Below, one piece after another: positions 1 through 8,981 of a stretch of DNA of 64,000 bases (within the stretch, counting starts at the first letter, position 1; each line of letters opens with the position of its first letter). This DNA comes from Bacteroidota bacterium (GTDB lineage: Bacteria > Bacteroidota > Bacteroidia > AKYH767-A > 2013-40CM-41-45). The DNA lies in contig JADJON010000001.1 in assembly GCA_016713765.1 (NCBI GenBank), forward strand, positions 1,116,001 through 1,180,000. The letters are read 5' to 3'. Made by a program: the position numbers and the translations under genes. The notes beneath the pieces were generated by a model. The model saw only the letters and a list, made by a program, of their open reading frames with translations. It searched no databases and was not told where the DNA came from.

Positions 1-915
1 CTGGACCCACTCGATGCCTTCTATCTTGCCAGAAAACTTCAGCTCGCGTGTGAGTTGATCAATGCGCGGAATGTCATGCAAGTGCGGGGAGAATTAAGGG
101 CAATGGAAAAGGTCCGGCAAATGGCGCAGGAGGAGCCCTTTCGGCACGACCCGGCGATCGCGATCTACTCCACCATCTACGATACGCTCACGGAACCGGA
201 GACCCCCGCACATTTTCAACGCCTGAAAGAACTCGTCAGTCAGTGGTCGGGTCGATTCAGTGTCGCTCAGCAGGAGGAGTTCTACCGTTACCTGAAGAAT
301 TACTGCGTGAAACAGATCAATACCGGCGCCAGTGCCTTTATCGGAGAGTTGTTCGGTATCTATCAGTTGTATCTCTCGCAAACGGAACTGCTAGACGAGA
401 CCGGGCTGGCTCCAGGCGAGTTCAAGAACATCGTGACGATCGGCTTGCGCCTGAAGGAATACGATTGGGTCCGCGCATTCCTTGACCGTGAACTGAGGCG
501 GTTGCCGGAAAAGGAACGGTCGAATGCACAGCGCTATAACCTGGGTAACTACTTCTTTCATACGGGACAGTACCATGCGGCCATCCGGATTTTCCAGCAG
601 GTGGAGTTCAGCGACCTCTACTATCAACTGGATGTGCGCGCGATCCTGCTCAAGGTCTATTTCGAATTGGGGGAGGAAGAACTCTTCGATTACCATGCAT
701 CGGCGTTCCGGACCTTCCTTTCGCGTAATAGAAAAGTGTCGGATTACCAACGCCTGATTTACCGCAACTTCATCTCGTTCGCCTCGCGCACCTTGCGCAA
801 GCAGGATGACCCGATTGCCTTGAAGGGTCTTCTGCAGGAGATCTCGCAGAACCGGCGCGTGGCCGATATTCGCTGGCTGGAGGATAAAATCGGACGCTTG
901 ACCGGGCTGGAGTGA
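1..915 (+). CDS. Helical-repeat (TPR-like) hypothetical protein, 5' end outside window
   Basis: The frame is open from the first base, so the true start lies upstream and the TTG at 55 is most likely internal. About 304 residues are visible. They are soluble-looking, with no signal peptide or membrane segment, and rich in aromatic residues and leucine. A stretch near residue 178 (YNLGNYFFHTGQYHAAI) has the spacing of a TPR helix pair, and more helical pairs appear on both sides. I do not recognise a named family. The gene ends about 200 bases before hemA on the same strand; no terminator is evident, but a CAGTTTTG element in the gap could give hemA its own promoter. A scaffold-type role is a guess from the helical repeats only. 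Confidence 0.7.
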   Translation: MDPLDAFYLARKLQLACELINARNVMQVRGELRAMEKVRQMAQEEPFRHDPAIAIYSTIYDTLTEPETPAHFQRLKELVSQWSGRFSVAQQEEFYRYLKNYCVKQINTGASAFIGELFGIYQLYLSQTELLDETGLAPGEFKNIVTIGLRLKEYDWVRAFLDRELRRLPEKERSNAQRYNLGNYFFHTGQYHAAIRIFQQVEFSDLYYQLDVRAILLKVYFELGEEELFDYHASAFRTFLSRNRKVSDYQRLIYRNFISFASRTLRKQDDPIALKGLLQEISQNRRVADIRWLEDKIGRLTGLE

Positions 916-1119
916 AAGCATGACAATTCCATGACCTGATCCGGGTGGTTTGCATGAACTTCATCTTGCTGATTGCCAAACATCAGACGGAATTCAGAAT
1001 TGTACTTCAGTTTTGATGACCCTTCTCTGCAAGTCGGGTGATGCATGTCATGTCCCGGCTTTCACCATCCATGTTTCTTTACCGCCATGCAGGTTAACCA
1101 AATCCTTCGTGACACAAAT

Positions 1120-2418
1120 ATGACAGGGGAGAGGGCCGCTTTCCGACCTTTGCAGCCGGAAAAACCAGCAGTCGAATTGCAGTCCCTGAAGGTCATTTCG
1201 TTCACGCATAAGAACACTCCCCTCAAGGAGCTCAACCGATTCTTCTTACATGAGGAGAACCGGAAGGAACGCCTCGCATTCCTCAAGTTTTCGGTTGATA
1301 TCGACGAACTGCTTTACCTCGCCACCTGTAACCGGATCGAGTTCATCTTTTCCAGCCCGACTGCCTGCGACAAAAGTTTCCTGCGGAGGTTCTTTCAGTA
1401 CTTCCGACCCGACTGGAGCGATGAAGAGCTCGAGTTTGCCCTGCGGCATGGACAGGTGTACGAAGGTGAACACGCTCTTCGGCATATTTACCGCGTAGCT
1501 TCTTCCCTGGACTCCCTGGTAGTCGGTGAGCGGGAAATCATTACCCAGGTCCGCAAGTCGTATGAGAAAGCGCAGGAAGAAGGCCTGACCGGCGACCTGA
1601 TCCGCCTGCTGGTGAAATCGACGATCACCACTGCGAAGCGGGTATACACGGAAACGAAGATCGCCAACAACCCTGTTTCCGTCGTGTCTCTGGCGGAACG
1701 CAAACTGCGGGAGCGCAAACTGTCCAAAGACGCGCGCATCCTGGTAGTCGGAACCGGAGAAACGAATACAAACCTGGTGAAGTACCTGCTCAAGCAGGGA
1801 TTTCATCGCTTTGTCTTTTTTAACCGGACGTTGTCCAATGCTGAAAAGCTTGCCAAGCTGGTCCGCACATCCACAGTCACAGCGGAGGCATACGCGCTGA
1901 GCGGGCTTTCGAATTATAAGGGCGGCTTCGACGTCCTGATCTCCTGCACCGGCTCCGCCGATCCGGTGATTACCATGGGCGTTTACGAGCGGCTGCTGCA
2001 AGGTGAGCTGACGGAAAAAGTCCTGGTCGACCTCGCGATTCCGGCCGATATCGAAGCGGAAGTGATCCGCTCGTTCCCGGTACACCTGATCGACATCGCA
2101 GAACTCAAGGCCGAAGCGGAGCGCAACCTCAGCGAACGGCAGGGCGAATTCCTGCACGCAGAGCGGATCATCGAAGAGTCGATCCGCAGTTTCGACGACC
2201 TGCACCGCACGCGTTCACTGGAGATCCGGATGCGGGAAGTACCCGACAAGATCCGCGAGATCCGTCAGAAAGCGGTATCCGATATTTTTGCCAAAGACAT
2301 CGAAGGCCTCGACGAGCATTCACGGGAAGTATTGGACAAGGTGATCGACTACCTTGAAAAGAAATACATCAGCGTCCCGATGGTCATGGCCAAGGAGATC
2401 CTGCTGAACAAGCAGTGA
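1120..2418 (+). CDS. hemA: Glutamyl-tRNA reductase
   Basis: This NADPH-dependent cytoplasmic enzyme reduces glutamyl-tRNA(Glu) to glutamate-1-semialdehyde, the first committed step of C5-pathway tetrapyrrole synthesis. The catalytic domain carries the nucleophilic cysteine in YLATCNRIEF (C70 from this start). It is followed by GEREIITQVRKSYEKAQ and a Rossmann NADPH-binding segment beginning VVGTGETNTNLVKYLL, then a helical dimerisation tail. From the ATG at 1120 the protein has 432 residues; in-frame ATGs at 1087 and 1045 would add 11 or 25 residues with no family resemblance, so the start is uncertain. It heads a haem run with the hemC-hemD fusion 69 bases downstream and hemB after that. A possible -7 element (CAGTTTTG, one mismatch) lies at 1008-1015. 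No hemL is present here. Confidence 0.93.
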   Translation: MTGERAAFRPLQPEKPAVELQSLKVISFTHKNTPLKELNRFFLHEENRKERLAFLKFSVDIDELLYLATCNRIEFIFSSPTACDKSFLRRFFQYFRPDWSDEELEFALRHGQVYEGEHALRHIYRVASSLDSLVVGEREIITQVRKSYEKAQEEGLTGDLIRLLVKSTITTAKRVYTETKIANNPVSVVSLAERKLRERKLSKDARILVVGTGETNTNLVKYLLKQGFHRFVFFNRTLSNAEKLAKLVRTSTVTAEAYALSGLSNYKGGFDVLISCTGSADPVITMGVYERLLQGELTEKVLVDLAIPADIEAEVIRSFPVHLIDIAELKAEAERNLSERQGEFLHAERIIEESIRSFDDLHRTRSLEIRMREVPDKIREIRQKAVSDIFAKDIEGLDEHSREVLDKVIDYLEKKYISVPMVMAKEILLNKQ

Positions 2419-2452
2419 GCAACGGGACGGCGGTATATTCGCACGCCCCGAT

Positions 2453-2460
2453 TATCTTTA
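2453..2460 (+). promoter_or_regulatory. Possible -7 promoter element before hemC-hemD
   Basis: TATCTTTA differs from the Bacteroidota -7 consensus TAnnTTTG only in the last base. It lies 27 bases before the ATG at 2488, which would give a leader of about 24 bases. The same octamer precedes the genes starting at 43732 and 46445, which adds some weight. No -33 element is visible, so this is tentative; hemC-hemD could equally be read through from hemA. Confidence 0.3.
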
Positions 2461-2487
2461 TCGCCGGTCTGTCCGGAATTTCCAATT

Positions 2488-4062
2488 ATGCGTAATCCTT
2501 TGATCATCGGTACCCGGGGAAGCGAACTCGCGCTCTGGCAAGCTCGATTCGTTCAATCCTTGCTGAAGGATATCGGTCTCGACAGTGAGTTGAAGATCAT
2601 CAAGACTCAGGGTGACCGCATCCAGCACCTCAGCTTCGACAAGCTCGAAGGCAAGGGGTTTTTCACCAAAGAGATCGAAGAAGCATTGCTGAACGGTGAG
2701 ACCGACCTTGCCGTGCATTCGCACAAGGACCTGCCCACCGAACAGCCGGCGGGCCTGATCATCGCAGCCGTTTCGGGTCGTGAAGATCCATCGGAGCGCT
2801 TGTTGATCCGGAAGGAAGCCGTCGATAACCGGAAAAAGTTCTCGTTGCGAAAACAGGCGCGTGTCGGCACTTCCGCTGCACGCAGAAAGTCGCAGTTGCT
2901 CGCATTTCGCCCCGACCTGATCCTCGAAGATCTTCGCGGCAACGTTCCTACCCGCGTTCAGAAATTGCGCGACGGGCAGTATGACGCGATCCTGATGGCC
3001 GCGGCGGGTTTAGAGCGACTGGAGCTCGACTTGTCCGACCTCCACGTCGAGCGGCTGGATCCGTCGGAATTTGTTCCCGCTCCGGCGCAAGGCGTTCTGG
3101 CCTTGCAGATTCGGGCTGAAGACCATGAATTACATCGCTCCCTGCAAGCCTTGCACCATCCCGATGTTCAAGCCTGCATCGCGCTTGAACGGGAAGTGTT
3201 GCGCCTGTTTGAAGGCGGCTGTCATATGCCGGTAGGCGCCTACGCAGTACCACTCGAAGAAGAAGGACGTTATCGCCTCGTCACCTCCCGGGCGGAGTCC
3301 TGGGATCAAAGTCCCGTCGGCGTCACGGTCGAATCCAGGCATCCGGAGACCATGGCCGCTACGGCTGTGCAACGCATAAAAGGCATTGCACCGCAACGAG
3401 TATTCGTCAGCCGGGATCTGACCCACGAATCATATTTGCGACGCATACTGGAAGCGCGTCAATTCACGGTCGATGGCCGGGCATTAATTGAAACGAACCC
3501 GGTAACAATCGGATCACTTCCCGATTCGGAGTGGATCTTCTTTTCCAGCAAGCAGGCGGTACAGCATTTCTTCCGGCAACGGCCGACGGTCGACGGTCGA
3601 CGTTTCGCCTGCGTGGGGAAGTCGACTGCGGAAGCATTGCGCAAGTTCGGGCATCGGGCCGATTTCATCGGTGGTTCGACGGACACGCGTTTGACCGGGA
3701 AGCAGTTTGCCGCTTTGATCGGGGATGCGCGTGTGTTGTTCCCACAAGCGAAAGGCAGTTTGCGTTCCGTCCAGCAGCAGTTGGTGAAAAAGGGACAAGC
3801 CATCGATCTCGTGGTTTACGAGACGATACTGAAAAACGATACCCCGGTGGATCCAGCCTCCATCTATGTGTTTACCAGTCCTTCGAATGTCGAAGCATAC
3901 TTCGCCAAAAATACATTACCAGCCTCCGTCAAAGTAATTGCGATGGGGCATGCCACGCGATCCGCCTTGCGCGAACAAGGTGTTCAACATCCGCACTTGC
4001 CCGACGCATTCGATGAAGCGGGCTTGTCCCGTGCCGTCTTTGGCCTAAGCGCGCAGGCTTGA
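2488..4062 (+). CDS. hemC: Porphobilinogen deaminase / uroporphyrinogen-III synthase fusion (HemC-HemD)
   Basis: One 524-residue frame joins two consecutive haem enzymes. Residues 1 to about 300 are porphobilinogen deaminase: it opens IIGTRGSELALWQARFVQ, has DLPTEQPAGL, and carries the dipyrromethane-cofactor cysteine in FEGGCHMPVG (C245; E. coli C242). From about residue 310 a uroporphyrinogen-III synthase domain follows (RVFVSRDLTHESYLRRIL, IFFSSKQAVQHFF, VFTSPSNVEAYF). HemC makes the unstable linear hydroxymethylbilane and HemD closes and inverts ring D, so fusion should favour channelling. No stop or frameshift lies at the junction, so it is a true single frame. hemB starts 49 bases downstream. 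The HemD half diverges more than HemC, as is usual for that family. Confidence 0.92.
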   Translation: MRNPLIIGTRGSELALWQARFVQSLLKDIGLDSELKIIKTQGDRIQHLSFDKLEGKGFFTKEIEEALLNGETDLAVHSHKDLPTEQPAGLIIAAVSGREDPSERLLIRKEAVDNRKKFSLRKQARVGTSAARRKSQLLAFRPDLILEDLRGNVPTRVQKLRDGQYDAILMAAAGLERLELDLSDLHVERLDPSEFVPAPAQGVLALQIRAEDHELHRSLQALHHPDVQACIALEREVLRLFEGGCHMPVGAYAVPLEEEGRYRLVTSRAESWDQSPVGVTVESRHPETMAATAVQRIKGIAPQRVFVSRDLTHESYLRRILEARQFTVDGRALIETNPVTIGSLPDSEWIFFSSKQAVQHFFRQRPTVDGRRFACVGKSTAEALRKFGHRADFIGGSTDTRLTGKQFAALIGDARVLFPQAKGSLRSVQQQLVKKGQAIDLVVYETILKNDTPVDPASIYVFTSPSNVEAYFAKNTLPASVKVIAMGHATRSALREQGVQHPHLPDAFDEAGLSRAVFGLSAQA

Positions 4063-4111
4063 TACGCGAAGCATCTGGATCAACGCTCCATTCTGAAAAC
4101 CACTCCTTCGC

Positions 4112-5083
4112 ATGCTCACCATACGTCCCCGCCGACTTCGTAAGAACCCGATCATCCGCGAGATGGTCTCGGAGACCCGCTTGTCCAAGCATCAGTTCAT
4201 CTATCCGTATTTCGTCATTCCGGGAAGCAAGAATCGACAGGCCATCGAAGCCATGCCGGGCATCCATCGCTTCTCGGTGGATGAGTTGGTACGTGACGTG
4301 GAAGCGGGATTGAAACTCGGAATCGACAAAGTCCTGTTGTTCGGCGTAGGCGAAGCAAAGGCGGAAGACGCCCATTCAGCTTATCACGACCATAGTGTGG
4401 TGGCCGAAGCGGTACGTGCGTTGAAAGGAGCTTTCGGGGAGCAGTTGTATGTCATCACCGACGTCTGCCTTTGCGCGTATACCACGCACGGGCATTGCGG
4501 GCTCATCGAGCATGATTACGTCCAAAACGATCCGTCCCTCGAAGTGCTGGCACGCATGGCGTTGAAGCACGCCGAATGCGGAGCAGACATGGTTGCTCCC
4601 AGCGACATGATGGATGGCCGGGTCGCGGCGATCCGAAGCAAACTCGATGCGAACGGTTTTTCCGACACACCGATCATGTCCTATTCCGTGAAGTTCGCAT
4701 CCGCGTATTACGGTCCGTTCCGCGAGGCCGCCGATTCTGCGCCCGGGAAAGGGGATCGCAAGTCGTACCAGATGGATTTCCGCAACGGGCGCGAGTCGGT
4801 TCGGGAAGCCCTGTTGGACGAGGCGGAAGGGGCGGATATGCTGATGGTCAAGCCGGCACTGGCTTATCTGGATGTCATCCGGTCTGTCCGGGAGAGCAGC
4901 CGCCTGCCGCTGGCCTGTTACAACGTTTCGGCCGAATATTCGATGGTCAAAGCGGCTGCCAAAGCCGGATTTATCGACGAACAGCGGATTGTTGTAGAAA
5001 ATATGCACGCATTCGCCCGAGCCGGGGCGGATGTGATCATTTCCTATCATACCCGGGACCTGTTCGAAAAGGGCTGGATGTGA
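4112..5083 (+). CDS. hemB: Delta-aminolevulinic acid dehydratase (porphobilinogen synthase)
   Basis: The enzyme condenses two 5-aminolevulinate molecules to porphobilinogen in the cytoplasm. The 323-residue protein has the family hallmarks in order: [18 protein letters not shown] at the N terminus; [14 protein letters not shown] with the cysteine triad of zinc-dependent enzymes rather than the aspartates of magnesium types; [29 protein letters not shown] with the first active-site lysine; and [15 protein letters not shown] with the Schiff-base lysine (K247). Length is normal. It directly follows hemC-hemD on the same strand, so the window holds hemA, C, D and B of the pathway in one run, but not hemL or hemE. 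The korA promoter lies about 70 bases downstream. Confidence 0.95.
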   Translation: MLTIRPRRLRKNPIIREMVSETRLSKHQFIYPYFVIPGSKNRQAIEAMPGIHRFSVDELVRDVEAGLKLGIDKVLLFGVGEAKAEDAHSAYHDHSVVAEAVRALKGAFGEQLYVITDVCLCAYTTHGHCGLIEHDYVQNDPSLEVLARMALKHAECGADMVAPSDMMDGRVAAIRSKLDANGFSDTPIMSYSVKFASAYYGPFREAADSAPGKGDRKSYQMDFRNGRESVREALLDEAEGADMLMVKPALAYLDVIRSVRESSRLPLACYNVSAEYSMVKAAAKAGFIDEQRIVVENMHAFARAGADVIISYHTRDLFEKGWM

Positions 5084-5150
5084 CCCCTGTCATGTGGCAG
5101 GTGTGGCTTTTCAGGGATCTTTGGCTTCCAGGAAAAGGCCGAAAAATCCC

Positions 5151-5158
5151 TATATTTG
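5151..5158 (+). promoter_or_regulatory. korAB promoter (-7 element) that fixes the korA start
   Basis: TATATTTG is an exact match to the Bacteroidota -7 consensus TAnnTTTG. A TTTG at 5120-5123 could be the -33 box, but the 27-base gap is longer than the usual 17-23. With transcription starting about 4 bases after the element (near 5162), the in-frame ATG at 5160 would not be in the mRNA. The ATG at 5190 would have a leader of about 28 bases, so it is preferred. Confidence 0.6.
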
Positions 5159-5189
5159 TATGAATTCAACTACTTCTCCCCAACCATCT

Positions 5190-7031
5190 ATGGAACGTCA
5201 GAATGAAGTGCTGGAGAACGTCATCATCAAGTTTGCCGGAGACTCCGGTGACGGGATGCAGTTGACGGGTACCCAGTTCACCAATACCGCGGCGCTGTTC
5301 GGGAACGACCTGAGCACCTTCCCCGACTTCCCGGCAGAGATCCGTGCCCCTCAGGGTACGCTTGCCGGAGTTTCAGGATTCCAGTTACACTTCGGCAGTG
5401 TCGAGATCTTCACGCCGGGTGATTATTGCGACGTACTGGTTGCGATGAACGCGGCCGCGTTGAAAGCCAACCTGCGCTTCCTGCGCAAGAGCGGAACCAT
5501 CATCGTGAATACGGACGGTTTTGATCCGAAGAATCTGCGTCTTGCCGGATACGACGACAAGAATCCGCTGGAAGACGGTACGGTGGATTCTTTCCGTGTG
5601 ATCAAGCTGGATGTAACGAAGATGACGCGTACGGCGCTCGAAGGAAGCGGACTGGGCGTGAAGGAGATCGACCGAGCGAAGAACATGTTCGTGTTGGGCT
5701 TCCTGTACTGGATGTACAACCGGAACATGGAGCATACGCTGAAGTTCATCGAAGACAAGTTTTCGAAGAAGCCTGAGATCCGCGACGCGAACGTGAAAGT
5801 GTTGAAGGCCGGCTACAACTTCGGAGAGACGCGGGAAGAGTTCACCACCCGCTACACGATTAATCCGGCCAAGATCGCTTCCGGCACCTACCGGAACATC
5901 ATGGGTAACCAGGCTGTCGCGATCGGATTGATCGCGGCTGCGGAGAAGAGCGGTTTGCCCTTGTTCCTGGGTTCTTATCCGATCACCCCTGCTTCGGATA
6001 TTCTGCACGAACTATCCCGGCACAAGAATTATAACGTAAAGACTTTCCAGGCGGAAGACGAGATCGCAGCCATTGCGTCGGCGATCGGCGCCAGCTTCGG
6101 CGGAGCCTTGTCGGTGACGACTTCCTCCGGGCCCGGTATCGCGCTCAAGACCGAAGCCATGGGACTTGCGCTCATGCTCGAGTTGCCCCTGGTGATCGTG
6201 AACGTACAACGCGGAGGTCCTTCGACGGGCCTCCCGACGAAGACCGAGCAGAGTGACCTCTTGCAGGCGGTTTACGGACGGAACGGTGAGAGTCCGATTC
6301 CGGTCATCGCCGCTGCGACGCCATCCGATTGCTTCGACATGGCGTATGAGGCTTGCCGGATCGCCGTGCAACACATGACGCCGGTGATCCTGTTGACCGA
6401 CGGATACATCGCCAACGGCGCCGAGCCCTGGAAATTCCCGAAGGCGGCAGACCTTCCTGCCATTCCGGTGAAGTTTGCTACGGAGAAAAACAACGGAGAC
6501 AAATTCCTCCCCTACAAGCGCGACGAGCGGCTTGCACGCCCCTGGGCAATTCCCGGAACCAAGGGACTCGAGCACCGCATCGGCGGTCTCGAGAAACAGC
6601 ACGAAACCGGTAACATCAGTTACGACGCAGCCAACCATGAATTCATGGTCCGTATGCGCGAAGCGAAAGTGGAAAAGATCGCCGACTATATTCCGGAGAT
6701 CAAACCCGAGATCGGTAACGCCAAGGGTAAGCTCTTGATGCTCGGTTGGGGCTCCACCTACGGCGCCATCAAGAGCGCGGTGCTCCAGGCGCGTGAGAAG
6801 GGGCTGGACGTATCCTATGCCCACCTCCGTCATATCCGTCCGTTCCCGAAGAACCTGGGCGAATTGCTGTATGCGTTTGACCAGGTGATCATCCCGGAGA
6901 TGAATACGGGTCAGCTCATCAAGATGATCCGCGACAAGTACCTGGTGCCGGCTGTCGGATTCAACAAGATCCAGGGTATGCCGTTCACCGCGGAAGAGAT
7001 TCTCAAGAAGATCGAGGAGACCCTCAAGTAA
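5190..7031 (+). CDS. korA: 2-oxoacid:ferredoxin oxidoreductase, alpha subunit (gamma-alpha fused, KorA type)
   Basis: With KorB this oxidatively decarboxylates a 2-oxoacid (most likely 2-oxoglutarate) to acyl-CoA, reducing ferredoxin. The N-terminal gamma domain begins [20 protein letters not shown] and contains [19 protein letters not shown]. The alpha (pyrimidine-binding) domain starts around residue 230 with [17 protein letters not shown] and [16 protein letters not shown], followed by [19 protein letters not shown] and [20 protein letters not shown]. The C-terminal domain II has [13 protein letters not shown]. About 613 residues is normal for the fused form. Earlier in-frame ATGs exist at 5160 and 5094, but the promoter at 5151-5158 argues for 5190. 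korB starts 33 bases downstream. Substrate choice between 2-oxoglutarate and other 2-oxoacids cannot be settled by eye. Confidence 0.9.
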   Translation: MERQNEVLENVIIKFAGDSGDGMQLTGTQFTNTAALFGNDLSTFPDFPAEIRAPQGTLAGVSGFQLHFGSVEIFTPGDYCDVLVAMNAAALKANLRFLRKSGTIIVNTDGFDPKNLRLAGYDDKNPLEDGTVDSFRVIKLDVTKMTRTALEGSGLGVKEIDRAKNMFVLGFLYWMYNRNMEHTLKFIEDKFSKKPEIRDANVKVLKAGYNFGETREEFTTRYTINPAKIASGTYRNIMGNQAVAIGLIAAAEKSGLPLFLGSYPITPASDILHELSRHKNYNVKTFQAEDEIAAIASAIGASFGGALSVTTSSGPGIALKTEAMGLALMLELPLVIVNVQRGGPSTGLPTKTEQSDLLQAVYGRNGESPIPVIAAATPSDCFDMAYEACRIAVQHMTPVILLTDGYIANGAEPWKFPKAADLPAIPVKFATEKNNGDKFLPYKRDERLARPWAIPGTKGLEHRIGGLEKQHETGNISYDAANHEFMVRMREAKVEKIADYIPEIKPEIGNAKGKLLMLGWGSTYGAIKSAVLQAREKGLDVSYAHLRHIRPFPKNLGELLYAFDQVIIPEMNTGQLIKMIRDKYLVPAVGFNKIQGMPFTAEEILKKIEETLK

Positions 7032-7064
7032 TCACCGGTTGATCATAAAAAGGAAATCATCATC

Positions 7065-8105
7065 ATGGAGAATAATAACCCCACCATAGAAAAATATACG
7101 TCGAAAGAACTCGTCACCGACCAGGAAGTCCGTTGGTGTCCCGGTTGCGGCGACTACTCGATCCTGAAGCAGGCGCAGTCGGTTATTCCCGACCTTGGGA
7201 TCCCGCGCGAGAACATCGTGTTCGTTTCCGGCATCGGCTGTTCGTCCCGTTTCCCTTACTACATGGAAACGTACGGCATGCACTCCATTCACGGTCGCGC
7301 GACGGCGATCGCCAGTGGCCTGAAAGCGGCCCGTCCGGAGCTCAGCATCTGGATCGTTACCGGCGACGGCGACGGTCTTTCGATCGGCGGTAACCATACG
7401 ATCCACCTGTTGCGCCGCAACTTCAATGTAAACGTTCTGCTCTTCAACAACGAGATCTACGGTCTGACCAAGGGCCAGTATTCTCCGACCTCGGAGGAAG
7501 GCAAGATCACCAAGTCCACGCCGATGGGTTCGGTTGACCATCCGTTCAACCCGATCGCATTGTGCATGGGTGCCGATGCGACCTTTGTGGCGCGCTCGAT
7601 GGACCGTGATCCCAAGCACCTTCAATCGGTGCTGCGGCAGGCGAACGAGCACAAGGGTGCTTCGTTCGTGGAGATCTATCAGAATTGCAACGTATTCAAC
7701 GACGGAGCATTCGAAGTGTTCACGGAAAAGGCCAGCAAGAAGAAGGAGACGCTCTTCATGGAGAGTGGCAAGCCATTGGTCTTCGGGGAGAACAACGAAT
7801 TGGGTATCAAGTTGGATGGATTTACGCCGGTCGTCGTGAACCTGGCGGAAGGAAATTCGGTCAACGATTGCTGGATCCACGACGAGCGGGATCGGGTGAA
7901 AGCCGGTATACTTTCCCGCTTCTTTGACAACCCGAGAACGATGTCTGAAAAGCACTTGCCGCGTCCGTTCGGCGTCTTCTATGTCGAAGATCGCCCCTGC
8001 TACGAGGATAAGATGATCGAACAGATCGACACCATGCTCAGCAAGCGTGGTGCAGGTGACCTTGACGCGCTGCTGCGCGGAAAAGAAACCTGGACCGTCA
8101 ACTGA
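7065..8105 (+). CDS. korB: 2-oxoacid:ferredoxin oxidoreductase, beta subunit (KorB type)
   Basis: This is the thiamine-diphosphate and Fe-S subunit partnering KorA. The 346-residue protein has WCPGCGDYSILKQAQ near residue 25 (cluster cysteines), VSGIGCSSRFPYYM, and the TPP/Mg motif GDGDGLSIGGNH followed by NVNVLLFNNEIYGLTKGQ. The second half (PVVVNLAEGNSVNDCWIHD) is the usual KorB tail. It is shorter than pyruvate:ferredoxin oxidoreductases and has no extra ferredoxin domain, so electrons must pass to a separate ferredoxin encoded elsewhere. It is co-transcribed with korA and followed 20 bases later by a strong hairpin terminator that ends the operon. Confidence 0.92.
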   Translation: MENNNPTIEKYTSKELVTDQEVRWCPGCGDYSILKQAQSVIPDLGIPRENIVFVSGIGCSSRFPYYMETYGMHSIHGRATAIASGLKAARPELSIWIVTGDGDGLSIGGNHTIHLLRRNFNVNVLLFNNEIYGLTKGQYSPTSEEGKITKSTPMGSVDHPFNPIALCMGADATFVARSMDRDPKHLQSVLRQANEHKGASFVEIYQNCNVFNDGAFEVFTEKASKKKETLFMESGKPLVFGENNELGIKLDGFTPVVVNLAEGNSVNDCWIHDERDRVKAGILSRFFDNPRTMSEKHLPRPFGVFYVEDRPCYEDKMIEQIDTMLSKRGAGDLDALLRGKETWTVN

Positions 8106-8125
8106 ACAGGATCTATCCAAGAAAA

Positions 8126-8160
8126 GAAACGGCCACGCACTGCGTGGCCGTTTCTTTTTT
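8126..8160. terminator. Bidirectional intrinsic terminator between korB and a convergent barrel gene
   Basis: A perfect 14-base inverted repeat, GAAACGGCCACGCA (8126-8139) and its complement (8141-8154), is followed by a run of T on the plus strand. An A-rich tract on the left serves the minus strand. It lies between convergent stops at 8105 and 8174. Confidence 0.9.
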
Positions 8161-8173
8161 TAGTAATCTATCC

Positions 8174-8758
8174 TTATAGCTTGTAAGCCATGCCGACGGT
8201 CAGGAAGGAAACGCCCCAGCCTAATTCTGCGAAGGCGGACCAGTTGGAATCAAAGTAATAGCGTGAACCGAGGTAAAGGGTCAGCGAAAGGGTGCTGGAG
8301 TATGTGCCACCGTAATCATATTCCACATTCGGGAGGTTGTCGCTGTAGGAGTAATCCAGGATGTCGTAGGAGAGCATGAGGCCACCATAGGGGTCCAGGT
8401 TTTTTACTTCAAAGCCGTGGTAGTGATAAGCGCTGCGCAAGCCGAGGATGATATAGCGCCAGTGCTGGTCATAGCGCCAGCTACCGCCATTGTAGGGGAA
8501 CGTTCCGGAATTCTTGAATCCTTTGTACCCGAGGTAACCACCGATCGATACCGTTCCGGGACCGCCGACCTCCCACTGGCCGTGTTCGAACTGTACACTG
8601 AGGCCGGGTGTGCGCGAATTGGACGAAAAGCTACCCAGCGCACTGCCAAGGCCGACCCCGAACGAGACCACGTTATCGCCTTCGCGGAAGTCGGATTGAG
8701 CGCGTAGGTTAATGGAAAGAAAAAGAAGAGTCAGGGATAGCAACAGTTTGTTTAACAT
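8174..8758 (-). CDS. Small outer-membrane beta-barrel hypothetical protein
   Basis: The protein has 194 residues with a clear Sec signal peptide (MLNKLLLSLTLLFLSINLRAQ). The rest is made of alternating glycine and aromatic beta strands (VVSFGVGLGSALGSF, TVSIGGYLGYKG, YIILGLRSAYHYHGF, SLTLYLGSRYYFDSNW), ending in an aromatic-rich strand as in outer-membrane barrels. I cannot assign a family beyond that. Upstream in-frame TTG (8776) and ATG (8773) codons fall within or before the -7 element at 8781-8774, so the ATG at 8758, which starts the signal peptide, is preferred. The gene stands alone, sharing a terminator with korB. Confidence 0.8.
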   Translation of the reverse strand: MLNKLLLSLTLLFLSINLRAQSDFREGDNVVSFGVGLGSALGSFSSNSRTPGLSVQFEHGQWEVGGPGTVSIGGYLGYKGFKNSGTFPYNGGSWRYDQHWRYIILGLRSAYHYHGFEVKNLDPYGGLMLSYDILDYSYSDNLPNVEYDYGGTYSSTLSLTLYLGSRYYFDSNWSAFAELGWGVSFLTVGMAYKL

Positions 8759-8773
8759 AGGTGAGATTTTCAT

Positions 8774-8781
8774 CAAAGGTA
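8774..8781 (-). promoter_or_regulatory. -7 promoter element for the barrel gene at 8758
   Basis: Read on the minus strand this is TACCTTTG, an exact TAnnTTTG. Transcription would start near 8770, leaving a 12-base leader before the ATG at 8758. No convincing -33 box is seen. Confidence 0.5.
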
Positions 8782-8981
8782 ATTCGCTTATACCAAGGAT
8801 TCGTTTGGCACTTAGCGAAGAGTTGAACAGGGGGGAGTGAATTGTTCGGTTTTAAAATATCCTGAGTCCGATGGTCAACTTAAGCCAATATCGAACCTTG
8901 CTTTAAAGAATGGAAAATTGAGATTGACAGTAAGGCCGGAAGCGAAAGTTCGTAGCGAAAAGTCGGACACGCGTCTTTCCG

